Shown: piece after piece, positions 36,348 to 48,378 of the stretch
Numbering within the stretch: position 1 is the first letter of the stretch
Layout: every line of letters begins with the position of its first letter
Source of the DNA: Phylloscopus collybita
Taxonomy: Eukaryota > Chordata > Aves > Passeriformes > Phylloscopidae
Direction: 5' to 3'
DNA: 64,000 nucleotides
Assembly: GCA_027886175.1 (NCBI GenBank)
Contig: JAJNNQ010000011.1
Coordinates: forward strand, 124,001-188,000
Notes under the pieces: model-generated
What the model saw: the letters and a program-made list of their open reading frames with translations, nothing else
Told to the model about the DNA's origin: nothing
The model's database searches: none
Translations under genes and position numbers: made by a program

Positions 36348-36641
36348 TGTCGCCGATACGGCACAAAGTGAGGCCCGGTGCGATTGAACAGCACGGCTGC
36401 TACACTCTAGCGCGCTCGGTCCATTGCTCACAGAACACCAATGTGGTGGATGGCAAAATGGCGTTTATTGAAACTTGCACAGAGTTTTTATAACTTTTGC
36501 TACCAAAACTCCACCTGTCTGCTTGGGTCATCCTTCATATGTGATTGGCTGACCCAGCAGGCCTACCAATGGAGAAGCCTAACCTTATCACCTACCCGTA
36601 CACCCGAGATCTTCCGAGAACGCCTGTCCCTAGCTGCTACA
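36348..36641 (-). repeat. 3' LTR of ERV-B
   Basis: 294 bp, TGTAGCAGC to CGGCGACA in sense. Minus-strand signals are a CCAAT box (AGCCAAT, 36544-36550), a TATA box (TATAAAAA, 36485-36492) and AATAAA (36464-36469), in promoter-then-poly(A) order. By eye it differs from the 5' LTR at three positions. Confidence 0.93.
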
Positions 36642-36656
36642 TTTCCCCCCCCTCTA
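36642..36656 (-). promoter_or_regulatory. Polypurine tract of ERV-B
   Basis: The minus strand reads AGAGGGGGGGGAAA directly against the LTR terminus TGTAGC, the expected plus-strand priming site. Confidence 0.88.
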
Positions 36657-36821
36657 TGATTAACTAAACATGCTAAACTTATAAATGCAAAACTTTTAAA
36701 ATTAGTATCTTAAATGACTAAATCATCAAATTGTTAGTAAACTACAAAACTGGTTAACTTCAAACTAAATAACTATAACATTCTTGAAACTGGTAGGTAC
36801 TTATCACTTATCTCTAACCAC

Positions 36822-38509
36822 TTAAAAAAGCTGCTGACGTTGCACTAACATTATGTCAAATCGCTCTAAGCGATTTCTAGCAAATTGCACTAACTTATTC
36901 AGTACACAAGGCCCAAAAATCAACACAAGCAGAATCATCACGATTGGTCCGATCAACGTGGACACCAGAGTGACAAGCCACGGTGACCGATCAAACAAGG
37001 ACTTGAACCACCCTTGTTGGGCTTCTCTTTCTTCCCTTCTGTGGGCGAGTCTCTGCCTCAGCTCTGCCATCGTGTCCCGAACGAGACCTGTGTGATCAGC
37101 ATAAAAACAACACTCTTCTCCAGGGCTGCACAAAGGCCTCCTTGTTGCATGAGCAAAAGATCAAGACCTCGTCGGTTCTGCAAAACAACTTCAGAAAGAG
37201 AAGACAGTGATTTTTCTAGAAAGGATATGGATTTCTCAGTTCTCTGCAGGTCTTCGTCGATTGCCGTTTGGAGCTCCTGCAAACCGTGATGCTGGGTCGC
37301 AAGGGCAGAAACACCTGTGGCGGCACCGGTCGCTCCCAGACCAAGTAGCATTGCTACTGTCGCGCCTGCTATGATCGCTCTTTTCCGGAGCCGAAGAGAT
37401 GGAGCAGAATCGATGAAGTTGTCCATCATGTGATCCACTTCTTCTTCCGAGTGGTACAAAATCCTGGGAACGATAACAACTTGCACACAGAAATCGTTAG
37501 AGACGTCAAAAGATGAGAGAAGCACACAAGGACTCACACCTGTTCGGTGGCAAACCCAAGTACCCGATGCAAACGGGATAGCCCATTTGCGACGTTTATT
37601 GATGCTGACAAAAGTTTTGCAGCTGCGGGTACTTTGCTTTGCCAGAGCTTCATTGCCAAAACACAGTCCTTGACCTATCACATGGCTCAAGGTGATTCCT
37701 CTCCGTGGTGAATCCCACCTGCACCGGACTGGGTTACTAATGTCTGAATAAGTGAAAAAAGCATCCAAAGCAATGCCTTCATAAAAGGGTGGTTGTGCAT
37801 CGAAGCACAGCCAACAAGAACTTGTAAAATTGGAATTTGTTTGGTTCAGCGACAGAAACGTTATGTTCACCATGTGGTAAAGCACGTCATAAGGAGCTAT
37901 TTGTGGTTCTTGCCAAGATGGCAATGCACCGACTGAGCCAGTGGCCTTGGACCAGTCCTCCCTTAAAATTTTGTTGGGCCCAATCACTTTGGGAATTTGA
38001 GGTACAATTTTGACAATTTGCACTAACATGCCTGGGTCTTGAAAAGGGTGATGGATGAACACTGACCACTTTTTCCCCGCCATCCAACCAGGGTCCTCCG
38101 GATGCAATATATCCACTTCAAAATGACTACAATTGCCAAACGTGCATGCCCTTCCATTGCTAGCAAAGTCTGGAAGTGCACAACCTCTCGGTCCCCACTT
38201 GGCTTGTAGAAACTCATCTCTCTTCTCCGGCTTCCACGAACGACTACTACTCAAGACAATCGTTTCACATCCCCAATACCCACAAAAATAATACCTTGGA
38301 TAATTGCAGTAACTCTTCCCTGGATACACACTGGGACACCAATAGGTTTCCCAACAAACTGGATGGAGGGCAATAGGTGGTCTCGAGGAGGACATGACAC
38401 TACAAGTTTTCTGGCCAGGAAACAAGTCTTCTATTGTTACTATGAATTTGGGGGCACCTGCGGTCACAATTTCTTTTATGATTCTGCTCCCTGAAAGGTC
38501 TCGAAAAAC
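36822..38509 (-). pseudogene. env: gamma-type env of ERV-B, broken by one frameshift
   Basis: Surface and transmembrane glycoprotein frame. The frame is open from just after a TGA at about 38512; no leader peptide is visible, so the extreme N-terminus seems lost in the pol deletion. Visible order: CGYWGCETI near the surface-subunit N-terminus, N-glycosylation sites, the CWLC (CXXC) motif, the furin-like site RLRKR, a glycine/alanine-rich fusion peptide (AIIAGATVAMLLGLGA), and LQNRRGLDLLLMQQGG followed by the first Cys of the CX6CC motif. A one-base frameshift at about 37117-37126 falls inside that motif; the rest (EECCFYADHTG, membrane helix, short tail) continues in another frame to the stop at 36822. 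These are gammaretrovirus-class Env features, unlike ERV-A's env. Confidence 0.9.
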
Positions 38510-38607
38510 TCACTTTACTGGCTGGTAAGGATGGTGCTCCACCTACACCGGGTCTGAGGATTTCCATGTCAACTTGATTGGCAAGCATGGGTGTAAAGCA
38601 GTGGCCC

Positions 38608-39372
38608 TCAGGGTAAATTTGTCACCCTGATTTTCAGTAGGGATAGGGCATCTCTCCCTAGCAAAGGTGGGACCCCTGACATGACAAACGGGTACAGAGC
38701 GATGGATCTCTCACGGCCTCCCTCAGTGAAGAGTGTTATTGCGATCAGCTGAGTGCTTTTCCGAGCTTGAGACAAACCCCCAACTCCACCCACGACGGGG
38801 GCTTCTTCCAGCTCCCAGCTTGGGGGCCATTCCGCCTCTGGAATCACTGAAACGTCCGCTCCTGTATCTAGGAGAAAGGGAAGACTAATAGCACAGTTAG
38901 TATTTCTTAAAAGTTTCCAGTGGGGCGCGGAAGGATTATAAAGAGTGCAGATTCCCCAGATTATTGGGGGGCTGTTGGTGCATTCCACGGCCAGGGCCAC
39001 CCAGGGGCTTCTGTTCCAGGGGGTGGCGCTTGCGTAGCAGAGTTTGGCTGGGTTACCTGATGAGGTGTAAGGTTGGTCATCTCTTGTGGAGGTGGTGGGT
39101 TCGGGAGATGCTCGCCACCCCATGGGTTTGCATAGTTGAGTCGTCTCACTCCCCAGGTGGGGGGTGGGTTGACAAAGTTGGGCCACCTCGCATTCCAAGT
39201 GGGAGAAGGCTGTGTGCGGCCCTGCTGCCTCCTCCCCCTCCCGTTTCCCTGAAAATTTGCTTTCTGGCATTCCCTGGCCAGGTGCCCTCTCTTGCCACAG
39301 GCCCAGCATGGCCCTTTGGGTCGATTTTGTGGTGAGGGGGGCACTGGTGGTGGGTTTTCTGCCTTTGGACAA
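38608..39372 (-). CDS. pro: Retroviral aspartic protease (pro) of ERV-B, -1 frame to gag
   Basis: A 254-codon open frame overlapping the 3' end of gag by about 410 bases and lying in the -1 frame, so expression would need ribosomal frameshifting. It has no ATG start; the listed beginning is only where the frame opens. The active site LLDTGADVSV is at about 38870-38840 and the conserved GRDALSLL near the C-terminus, with the hydrophobic flap-like region between. It ends at TGA 38608 instead of running into reverse transcriptase. A homodimeric enzyme of this family matures Gag and Gag-Pol. No dUTPase domain is seen. The frame is intact. Confidence 0.85.
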   Translation of the reverse strand: MSKGRKPTTSAPLTTKSTQRAMLGLWQERAPGQGMPESKFSGKREGEEAAGPHTAFSHLECEVAQLCQPTPHLGSETTQLCKPMGWRASPEPTTSTRDDQPYTSSGNPAKLCYASATPWNRSPWVALAVECTNSPPIIWGICTLYNPSAPHWKLLRNTNCAISLPFLLDTGADVSVIPEAEWPPSWELEEAPVVGGVGGLSQARKSTQLIAITLFTEGGRERSIALYPFVMSGVPPLLGRDALSLLKIRVTNLP

Positions 39373-41246
39373 TTTGCTGCAATATGACCTACTTGGTTAC
39401 ATTTGGCACATGTCATTACACTGGTTATTGCAGTGCAAACTGCTGCTTGAATTGGTGCTAGGTGTTCCTCGCTGGTGACATGTTTGATCATGGTTGCAAT
39501 GCTTGACCCTGCTGGCAGTGAACGCAGGATTTCCTTCGTGACTGAGTTGCACTGTTGGCGTAGGCACTCTGCCACAACTGGGTCTTTGGCTTCAGGAGGC
39601 AATGCTGAGGAGTCAACTGCAGCCTGAAACCGATCTACAAACTGGGTAAAACTTTCAGTCTCACTTTGCTTTATTGTGGACCACGGTGCTGGCTTAGCAA
39701 TCACTCTGCAGGCTGTGTGAATGGCCTCTCTGGCAGCACGAGTGGTTGCTGCAACCTCCTCTGCGCGCATGTGTTGTGCCTGTGCTTGGGGTGTAATCAT
39801 GGTTGGGTCTGTGCCTATCAGTCTCTGCAGGCTAGAGTTTTGTAGTGGATGGTCAGGACCAACTGCTTGAGCTAGCAGTTTTAAACAATTGTCCCCCTAC
39901 TCTTGCCTAAATACAATCATCCCTGCCCCTTCAAACATCAGCTTGCATGTTTGCATAATATCAAATGGGAGCATATCATCTCCTCCAAAAATGCTATCCA
40001 CGAGAGTAGAAACCATGGCAGAGTTAATACCTTTATCAGCAATTGCCTTAACAATTGCCTGTACTTCTTTGGGGTTCACAGGAGTATAGACTCTTTGCTC
40101 ATTTCGCCCAGCACCAGTTATTCGGACTGGAAAAGCCAAAGCAGCTGAAGGAGCCCAGTGAGCACAACTGGCTTTTATTTTCCTCCAGTCTGTAAGGGGA
40201 ACCTCCTTTAAATACCTATCTTTAAGTTCAAGTTTAGTGGGTTGCATTTTAGGTTTGCTTTTAATTGGTTTTTCAACATCTGAATCAGAATCACTAAGTG
40301 TCCACCCACTCAGCCATTCATCTCCGGTGCTGTCTGTGTCAGTGCTAGAGCTAGAATGATCAGGCACTTCCGGATTGCAGCTTGCTTTTGTTGGACTCCT
40401 CCCCCGCTCACACCCCCTGTGGGCAGAGCGTTCCTTCCCCCTCTGGTCACTCCGCCTTCTGCTGGCCGAAGCCCCTGCCCTGCAAGGCGGTGCTTTGACA
40501 CAGGCACCTCTATTGTTTTCCGTCTCTGGGCAACCCCCTGCAGCTTCTCTGCTGTCTGCACTGAAATGTATTTCCTTATCTACACCCAAGGCCGCGTTGC
40601 TTGGCAATCTCTCTTTCTCAGGAATATTAGAAACAGCAAAAGTTCTTTCAGCAGCATGTGTCCCCCCCCCTCCCCCCTGCAGCTCAGCCCTATCTTTGGG
40701 ACTGTAGGGAGGGGGTCTGAGGGGTCTCTCGCAATTCTCCCGGTCACTCTCGATAGAAACCTTCTTAGCCTCTTCTAATAATTTTTCCCAAGCTGGCTCC
40801 AGCTGTCCCTCGGGCAGGCCAGGAGCTGAGGGGTGTTCAGGGGTTGGATCAGGCGGATCAGGGGGCGGCCGGGAATCTCCCTGCCTTTCTTCCACTTCCC
40901 CCCCCAGCTCGGTAGAGGTTTGGGTGGCAGCACCGATGCCCAGCCTCGGAATTGCATATAAACAAGTCTGGGCTGCCTGCCAAGTTTGTTTTTCTGTCAA
41001 GGCTTTCTGCAGAGCTTTCATAACTTTTCCCCACGCTTTTAACTTTTTCCCTGTGCCAGAGGATATAACGTCCTCGGCTAATGCCTTTGTACACTTATCC
41101 CAAATATCTGGATGTAACACATCCACCGGTTGCTCTATCGCACCTATTTCTAGCAATCTCGAAACCGAAGAAACAAAATCTTTAGACTTAATTTCAATTC
41201 CCCATTGTCTATGAATTTGAGACACGACCTTAATCAGGGCTTCCAT
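38961..41246 (-). pseudogene. gag: gag of ERV-B, one in-frame stop
   Basis: Virion structural polyprotein frame of about 762 codons from ATG at 41244-41246 to the stop at 38961. The matrix-like N-terminus (MEALIKVVSQIHRQWG) carries a potential initiator but no MG myristoylation signal. A proline-rich middle contains the late-domain motif PPPYSP. The capsid region starts near FPVRITGAG. An in-frame TAG at 39897-39899 lies within capsid. The frame then continues through a major homology region (QSETESFTQFVDRF) and two zinc knuckles, CX2CX4HX4C twice (CAKCNQVGHIAANC and CWACGKRGHLAREC). Arrangement and PPPY placement suit an alpha/beta-type ERV. It starts about 160 bases after the primer-binding site. 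Confidence 0.88.
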
Positions 41247-41406
41247 TGTCCCACGCAGTCACTCCCGAGGGCGTCCCCTCCGCCAGGCAGTCCAGCTGTC
41301 CTGGCCGCCGCTCACTCGCTCGGACGACTCCCGACCCCGGCCACGCTGTCCGGTCAAGGCTTTCCCGGTTGGCACCGGGTCCTCCTCTTGGCATTCGCGT
41401 GCGTTT

Positions 41407-41424
41407 TCCCGGGTTTCGGCACCA
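41407..41424 (-). promoter_or_regulatory. tRNA-Phe primer-binding site of ERV-B
   Basis: The minus strand reads TGGTGCCGAAACCCGGGA two bases after the 5' LTR. It is complementary to the 3' end of vertebrate tRNA-Phe including CCA, across all 18 positions as I recall that tRNA. Tryptophan tRNA is the usual primer of avian alpharetroviruses. Confidence 0.85.
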
Positions 41425-41426
41425 CT

Positions 41427-41720
41427 TGTCGCCGATATGGCACAAAGTGAGGCCCGGTGCGATTGAACAGCACGGCTGCTACACTCTAGCTCGCTCGGTC
41501 CATTGCTCACAGAACACCAATGTGGTGGATGGCAAAATGGCGTTTATTGAAACTTGCACAGAGTTTTTATAACTTTTGCTACCAAAACTCCACCTGTCTG
41601 CTTGGGTCATCCTTCATATGTGATTGGCTGACCCAGCAGGCCTCCCAATGGAGAAGCCTAACCTTATCACCTACCCGTACACCCGAGATCTTCCGAGAAC
41701 GCCTGTCCCTAGCTGCTACA
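41427..41720 (-). repeat. 5' LTR of ERV-B
   Basis: 294 bp, paired with 36348-36641. Three substitutions seen by eye (GATATGG/GATACGG, TAGCTCG/TAGCGCG, CCTCCCAATGG/CCTACCAATGG) give about 1% divergence, a young insertion. TATA, CCAAT and AATAAA signals are conserved. Confidence 0.93.
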
Positions 41721-41726
41721 GGAGGG
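41721..41726. repeat. Target-site duplication GGAGGG, other side of ERV-B
   Basis: Second copy of the 6-bp duplication, continuing into minisatellite GGACATGGGGGGCTCC. Confidence 0.9.
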
Positions 41727-43930
41727 GACATGGGGGGCTCCAGAGGGGATATTGGGGGCTATGGAGGGGACATTGGGGGCTCCATAGTGGAAATTGCGGG
41801 CTCTAGAGGGGACATTGAGGGCTCCAGAGGGAACATTGGGGGCTCCATAGGGGACATTGAGAGCTATGGAGGTGACACAGGGGGCTACAGAGGGGATATT
41901 GAGGGCTATGGAGGGGACATTGGGTGCTCAAGAGGGGATATTGGGGGCTCCAGAGTGGACATTGAGGGCTCCGTAGGGTACAATGAGGGCTCCAGATGGG
42001 ACATTGAAGGCTCCAGAGGGGACATTGGGGACTAGGGAGGGGACATTGGGGGCTCCATAGGGGACATTGAGGGCTAGGGAGGGGACATTGGGGGCTATGG
42101 AGGGGACATGGGAGGCTCCAGAGGGGACATGGAGGGCTATGGAGGGGACATGGGGGGCTCCAGAGGGGACATTGGGGGCTATGGAGAGGACATTAGGGGC
42201 TCCATAGGGGACATTGGGGGTAATGGAGGGGACATTGACAACTCCAGAGGCGATACTGAGGGCAATGGAGGGTACATTGGGGGCTCCATAGGGGACATTG
42301 GGGGCTCAAGAGGGGACATTGAGGGCTATGGAGGGGACATTGAGGGCTCCAGAGGAGACATTGGGCGCTATGGAGGGGACATTGGGGGCTATGGAGGGGA
42401 CATTGGGGGATCCATAGGGGACACTGGGCGCTACAGAGGGAACATTAAGGGCTCCAGAGGGGACATTGGGGGCTATGGAGGGGACTTTGAGGGCTCCAGA
42501 GGGGACATTGGGCACTCAAGAGGGGGCATTGGGGGCTCCATAGGAGATATTGATGGCTATGGAGGGGACATTGGGGGCTCCATAGGAAACATTGAGTGCT
42601 CCAGAGGGGACATTGTGGGCTACGGAGTGGACATTGGGGGCTGCCGAGGGGAAATTGAGGGCTATGGAGGGGACATTTTGGGTTCCAGAGGGGACATTGG
42701 GGGCTCCATAGAGGACATTGGGGGCTCCTGAGGGGACATTGAGGACTATGGAGGGGTCATGGGGGGGCTGCAGAGGGGACATTGGAGGCTATGGATGTGA
42801 CCCTGGGGGCTACAGAGGGGACATTGAGGGCTCCAGAGAGGACATTGAGGGCTATGGAAGGGACATTGGGGGCTCTAGAGGGTACATTGGCGACTATGGA
42901 GGGGCCATTGTGGGTTTGGATGGGCCATTAGGGGCATGGAGGGGACATTGGGGGCTTTGGAGGGGGCACTGAGGGCTATGGAGGGGACATTGGGGTCACC
43001 TGAAGGGACATTGGGGGCTATGGAGGGAACACTGAGGGCTAGGGAGGGGTCATTGTGGGCTATGGTGGGGACACTGAGGGCTGTGAAGGGGACATTGGGG
43101 GCTCCATTGGGGACTTTGGGAACTCCATATTGGACATTGTGGGCTATGGAGTGGACATTGGGGGCTCCAGAGGGGACATTGGGGGCTTTGGAGAGGACAT
43201 TGGGGGCTCCATAGGGGACTTTGGGAACTCCATATTGGACGTTGTGGGCTATGGAGAGGACATTGGGGGCTCCAGAGGGGACATTGGGGGCTTTGGAGGG
43301 GACATTGGGGGCTCCATAGGGGACTTTGGGAACTCCATATTGGACATTGTTGGCTATGGAGTGGACATTGGGGGCTCCAGATGGGACATTGGGGGTTGCA
43401 TAGGGGACATTAGGGGCTCTTTAGGGGACATTGCGGGCTCCAGAGGGGACATTGACGGCTCCATAGGGGACATTGCGAGCTATGGAGGGGACATTGGGGG
43501 CTCCATAAGGGACATTGGGGGATCCATAGGGGACATAGAGGGCTATGGGTGAGATATTGTGGGCTCTGGAGGGGAGATTGGGGGCTATGGAGAGGACATT
43601 GCGGGCTCCATAAGGGACATTGAGGGCTATGGTGTGAACATTGTGGCCTATGTAGGGGACATTGGGGGCGCCATAGGGGACATTGGGGACTCCATAAAAG
43701 ACATCGAGGGCTTTGGAGGGGACATTGGGGGCTATGGAGGGGATATTGGCGGCTCCGTATGGGACATTGGGGCTCCATAGGGGACATTGAGGTCTATGGT
43801 GGTACATTGGGGGCTATGGAGGTGATATTGGGGGCTCCATACGAGACATGGAAGGCTATGGAGGGGACATTTGGGGCTATGGAGTAGACATTGGGGGCTC
43901 CAGAGGGGATATTGAGGGCTATGGAGGGGA
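41727..43930. repeat. 21-bp minisatellite, right arm outer block
   Basis: Mirrors 21551 to about 23985. Comparing coordinate sums on the two sides (65712 near ERV-B after allowing for its length, 65481 at the satellite border) shows this arm is 231 bp (11 x 21) shorter. The missing units correspond to about 23000-23230 of the left arm. The 105-bp triplet recurs at about 43100-43350. Confidence 0.92.
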
Positions 43931-46900
43931 CTCAACTCCACATTCCTGATATCAGTTTGTAGGAGGCCTTTGGCACAACAAGAGCAGACAAACTTCCATC
44001 TGGTGGCATATTGCGTCTGGGAGATATCCTCATTTTTATGTAATTTCAGTAGTCATAAGCCCAGTGGCCAGGAGACAGCATTAATTACCAACGGTGGCCC
44101 CTTTCCATGGGAAACCAAAGCGTCCTCTCCAGATTCCTGATGTCAGTTTGTAGGAGGCCGTTGGCATTACAAGGGCAGACAAACTTTCAACTGGTGGTAG
44201 ATTCCATCTGGGAGATATCCTCATTTGTATGGAATTTTCCTAGGCATAAGCCCAGTGGCAGGCACATAGCATTAGACACAAACAATGGACCTTTTCCATG
44301 GGAAACCAAAGTCTCTACGGCACGTTCCTGATGTCAGTTTTTAGAAGGCCTTTGGCACTACGAGGGCAGACAAACTTCCATCTGGTGGGAAATTGCATTT
44401 GGGAGATATCCTCATTTGTATGGAATTTTAGAAGGCATATGCCCAGTGGCAGACAGACAGCATTAAACACGAACGGTGGGCCTTTTCCATAGGAAACAAA
44501 GTCTCTCGGCCAGGTACCGAATATCAGTTTGACGGAGGCCTTTGGCACTGCAAGAGCAGAAAAACTTCAATCTGGTGGCATATTGCATCTGGGAGATATC
44601 CTCATTTGTATGGAACTTCAGCAGTCATAACCACAGAACCAGGAAGACAGCATTAGACACGAACGGTGGTCCTTTTCCATGGGAAACGAAAGTCTCCACA
44701 CCACGTTACCGATGTCAGGTTTTAGGAGGCCGTTGGCAGTACAAGCGCAGACAAACTTCCGTCTGGTGGTTGATTGCATCGGGGAGATATCCTCATTTGT
44801 ATGGAATTTCAGCAGGTAGAAGCCCAGTGGCAGGCAGACAGCATTAGACACGAACGGTGACCCTTTTCCATGGGAAAACAAAGTCTCCAGCCCAGGCTCC
44901 TGAAGTGAGTTTGTCAGAGGCCTTTGGCATTAAAAGGGCAGACAAACTTCCATCTGGTGGGAAATTGCATTTGGGAGATATCCTCATTTGTAGGGAATTT
45001 TAGTAGGCATATGCCCACTGGCAGGCAGACAGCATTAGACACGAAAGGTGGCCCTTTTCCATGGAAAAACAAATTATCCATCCTATGTTCCTGATGTTAG
45101 TTTTTAGGAGGCCTTTGGCACTACAAGGGCAGACAAACTTCCATCTGGCGGTAGATTGCACCTCGGAGATATCCCCATTTTTATTGTATTTTAGTGGTAT
45201 TTTAGTACTCAGAAGCCCAGTTGCAGACAGACAGCATTAAACATGAACGGTGGGCCTTTTTCATAGGAAACCAAAGTCTCCATGTGAGGTTCTGAATGTC
45301 ACTTTGAAGGAGGCCTTTGGCACTGCAAGAGCAGACAAACTTCCATCTGGTGGCATATTGCATCTGGGAGATATCCTCATTTGTATGTAATTTCAGTAGT
45401 CATAAGCCCAGTGGCAAGGAGACAGCATTAAACACCAAGGGTGGCCCCTTCCCATGGGAAACCAAAGCGTCCTCTCCAGATTCCTGATGTCAGTTTGTAG
45501 GAGGCTGTTAGCATTACAAGGGCAGACAAACTTTCAACTGGTGCTAGATTCCATCTGGGAGATATCCTCATTTATATGGGATTTTACTAGGCATAAGCCC
45601 AGTGGCAGGCACATAGCATTAGACACAAACGGTGGCCCATTTCCATGGGAAACCAAAGTCTCCACCCCACATTCCTGATGTCAGTTTTTAGGAGGCCTTT
45701 GGCACTACAAGGGCAGACAAACTTCCACCTGGTAGTAGATTGCACCTGGGAGATATCCTCATTTGTATGGAACTTCGCAGTCATAATCACAGTGCCACGC
45801 AGACAGCATTAGACAGGAACGGGGGTCCTTTTCCATGGGAAACCAAATTCTCCACCCCACGATCCTGATGTCATTTCCTAGGAGGCCTCTGGCAGTACAA
45901 GAGTAGACAAACTTCCAACTGCTGGTAGATTCCATCTGGGAGATATCCTCATTTGTATGTAATTTTAGTAGCCATAATCCCAGTGGCAGGCAGACAGCAT
46001 TAGACACGAACGGTAGCCCTTTTTCTTGGGAAACCAAAATCTCCGCCCCAGGTTCCTGATGTCAATTTGTAGGAAGCCTTTGGCTCTACAGGGGCAGACA
46101 AACTTCCATCTGGTGGTAGATTACACCTGAGAGACATCCGCATATGTATGGAATTTTAGTGGAATTTTAATAGGCAGAAGCCTAGTGGCAGGCACACATC
46201 ATTAGACGCGAACGGTGGCCCTTTTCCAGGGGAAACCAAAGTCTCCACCCCAGATTCCTGATGTCAGTTTGCAGGAAGCATTTGGCACTATAAGAGCAGA
46301 CAAACTTATATCTGGCGATAGACTGCACCCGGGAGATGTCTTCATTTGTATGGAATTTCAGTGGAATTTTCATAGGCAGAAGCCCAATGGCCGGCAGAAA
46401 TCATTAGACACGAACGGTGGCCCATTTCCATGAGAAACCAAAGACACCACCCCAGGTTCCTGATGTCAGTTTTTAGGAGGCCTTTGGCACTACAAGGGCA
46501 AACAAACTTCGAACTGGTGGTGGATTCCATCTGGGAGATATCCTCATTTGTGAGGAATTTTAGCAGGCATAACCCCAGTGGCTGGCAGACACCATTAGAC
46601 ACGAACGGTGGCCCATTTCCATGGGAAACCCAAATCTCCGCGCTCATTGCTGATGTCACTTTGTAGGAGGCCTTTTCCAACATACAGGCAGAGAAACTTC
46701 CATCTGGTTGTAGATTGCACCTGGGAGATATCCTCGTTTCTATGGAATTTTAGTGGAATTTTAGTAGGAAGAAGCCCAGTGGCAGGCAGACAGCATTACA
46801 CACGAACGGTGGCCCATTTCTATAGGAAACCAAAGTCTCCACCCCACGTTCCTGATGTCCGTTTCTAGGAAGGCTTTGGCACTACATGGGCAGACAATCT

Positions 46901-48372
46901 TCCATCTGCTGGTTGATTCAATCGGGGAGAAATCCTCATTTGTATGGAATTTCAGCAGGTAGAAGCCCAGTGGCAGGCAGACAGCATTAGACATGAACGG
47001 TGGCCCTTTTCCCATGGGCAGCCAAAGTCTCCATGCCACGTTCCTGATGTCAGGTTTTAGGAGGCTATTGGCAGTACAAGGGCAAACAAACTTCCGTCTG
47101 GTGGCTGATTGCATTGGGGAGATATCCTCATTTGTATGGAATTTCAGCAGGTAGAAGCCCAGTGGCAGGCAGACAGCATTAGACACGAACGGTGGCCCTT
47201 TTCCATGGGAAAACAAAGTCTCCAACGCAGGCCCCTGATATCAGTTTGTAGGAGGCCTTTGGCATTAAAAGGGCAGAGAAACTTCCATCTGGGAAATTGC
47301 ATTTGGGAGATATCCTCATTTGTAGGTAATTTTAGTAGGCTTATGCCCGCTGGCAGGCAGACAGCATTAGACACGAACGGTGGCCCTTTTCAATGGAAAA
47401 ACAAATTATCCATCCTATGTTCCTGATGTCAGTTTTTAGGAGGCCTTTGGCACTACAAGGGCAGACAAACTTCAATCTGGCGGTAGATTGCACCTCGGAG
47501 ATGTCCTCATTTTTATGGAATTTTAGTGGAATTTTAGTACTCAGAAGCCCAGTTGCAGACAGACAGCATTAAATATGAATGGTGGGCCTTTTTCATAGGA
47601 AACCAAAGTCTCCATGTGAGGTTCTGAATGTCAGTTTGAAGGAGGCCTTTGGCACTGCAAGAGCAGACAAACTTCCATCTGGTGGCATATTGCATCTGGG
47701 AGATATCCTCATTTGTATGTAATTTCAGTAGTCATAAGCCCAGTGGCAAGGAGACAGCATTAAACACCAAGGGTGGCCCTTTTCCATGGGAAACCAAAGC
47801 GTCCTCTCCAGATTCCTGATGTCAGTTTGTAGGAGGCCGTTGGCATAACAAGGGCAGACAAACTTTCATCTGGTCGTAGACTCCATCTGGGAGATATCCT
47901 CATTGTATGGGATTTTACTAGGCATAAGCCCAGTGGCAGGCACATAGCATTAGACACAAACGGTGGCCCATTTCCATGGGAAAACAAAGTCTCCACCCCA
48001 CGTTCCTGATGTCAGTTTTTAGGAGGGCTTTGGCACTACGAGGGCAGACAAACTTCGACCCGGTGGTAGATTTCACCTGGGAGATATCCTCATTTGTATG
48101 GAACTTCAGCACTCATAACCACAGTGCCAGGCAGACAGCATTAGACAGGAACGGTGGTCCTTTTCCATGGGAAACCAAAGTCTCCACACTAGGTTCCTGA
48201 TGGAAATTTGTAGGAGGCCTTTGGAACCACAAGGGCAGAGAAATTTCCATCTGGTGTTAGATTGCACCTGGGAGATATTCTCATTTGTATGGAATTTCAG
48301 TAGTCATAAGCCCATTGGCAAGCAGACAGCATTTAACACCAAGGGTGGCCCTTTTCCATGGGAAACCAAAGC
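43931..48372. repeat. Satellite array, inner right arm (inverted)
   Basis: Reverse-complement monomers of the same family, starting with the truncated monomer CTCAACTCCACATTCCTGAT that mirrors the left border. About 1.98 kb shorter than the left equivalent. Confidence 0.92.
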
Positions 48373-48378
48373 GTCCTC
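48373..48378. repeat. Target-site duplication GTCCTC, one side of right ERV-A
   Basis: Reverse complement of the left-arm GAGGAC; recurs at 52116-52121. Confidence 0.9.

Larger units (their letters stand above)
36348..41720 (-). mobile_element. ERV-B, gag-pro-env provirus lacking RT, RNase H and integrase
   Basis: A 5,373-bp provirus on the minus strand with two 294-bp LTRs, a 6-bp target duplication, a tRNA-Phe primer-binding site and a polypurine tract. In sense order it has gag, protease in the -1 frame, then env. Protease ends at 38608 and the env frame is open from about 38510, so all of pol after protease is gone. Gag has a PPPY motif, a major homology region and two CCHC knuckles, without the gammaretroviral gag-pro-in-one-frame arrangement. 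Env is clearly gamma-type. The mixture suggests an ancestor that acquired its env by recombination. It is absent from the mirrored left-arm site, so it is younger than the inverted duplication. Confidence 0.92.

Noticed and set aside
41407..41424. 3' end of a tRNA-Phe gene
   Set aside because: Only 18 bases match and they sit two bases from an LTR in the orientation of a retroviral primer-binding site; the rest of a tRNA is absent.
41520..42035. 171-codon plus-strand frame across an LTR and minisatellite
   Set aside because: It joins antisense LTR sequence to repeat units across the insertion border and is explained by open minisatellite frames.
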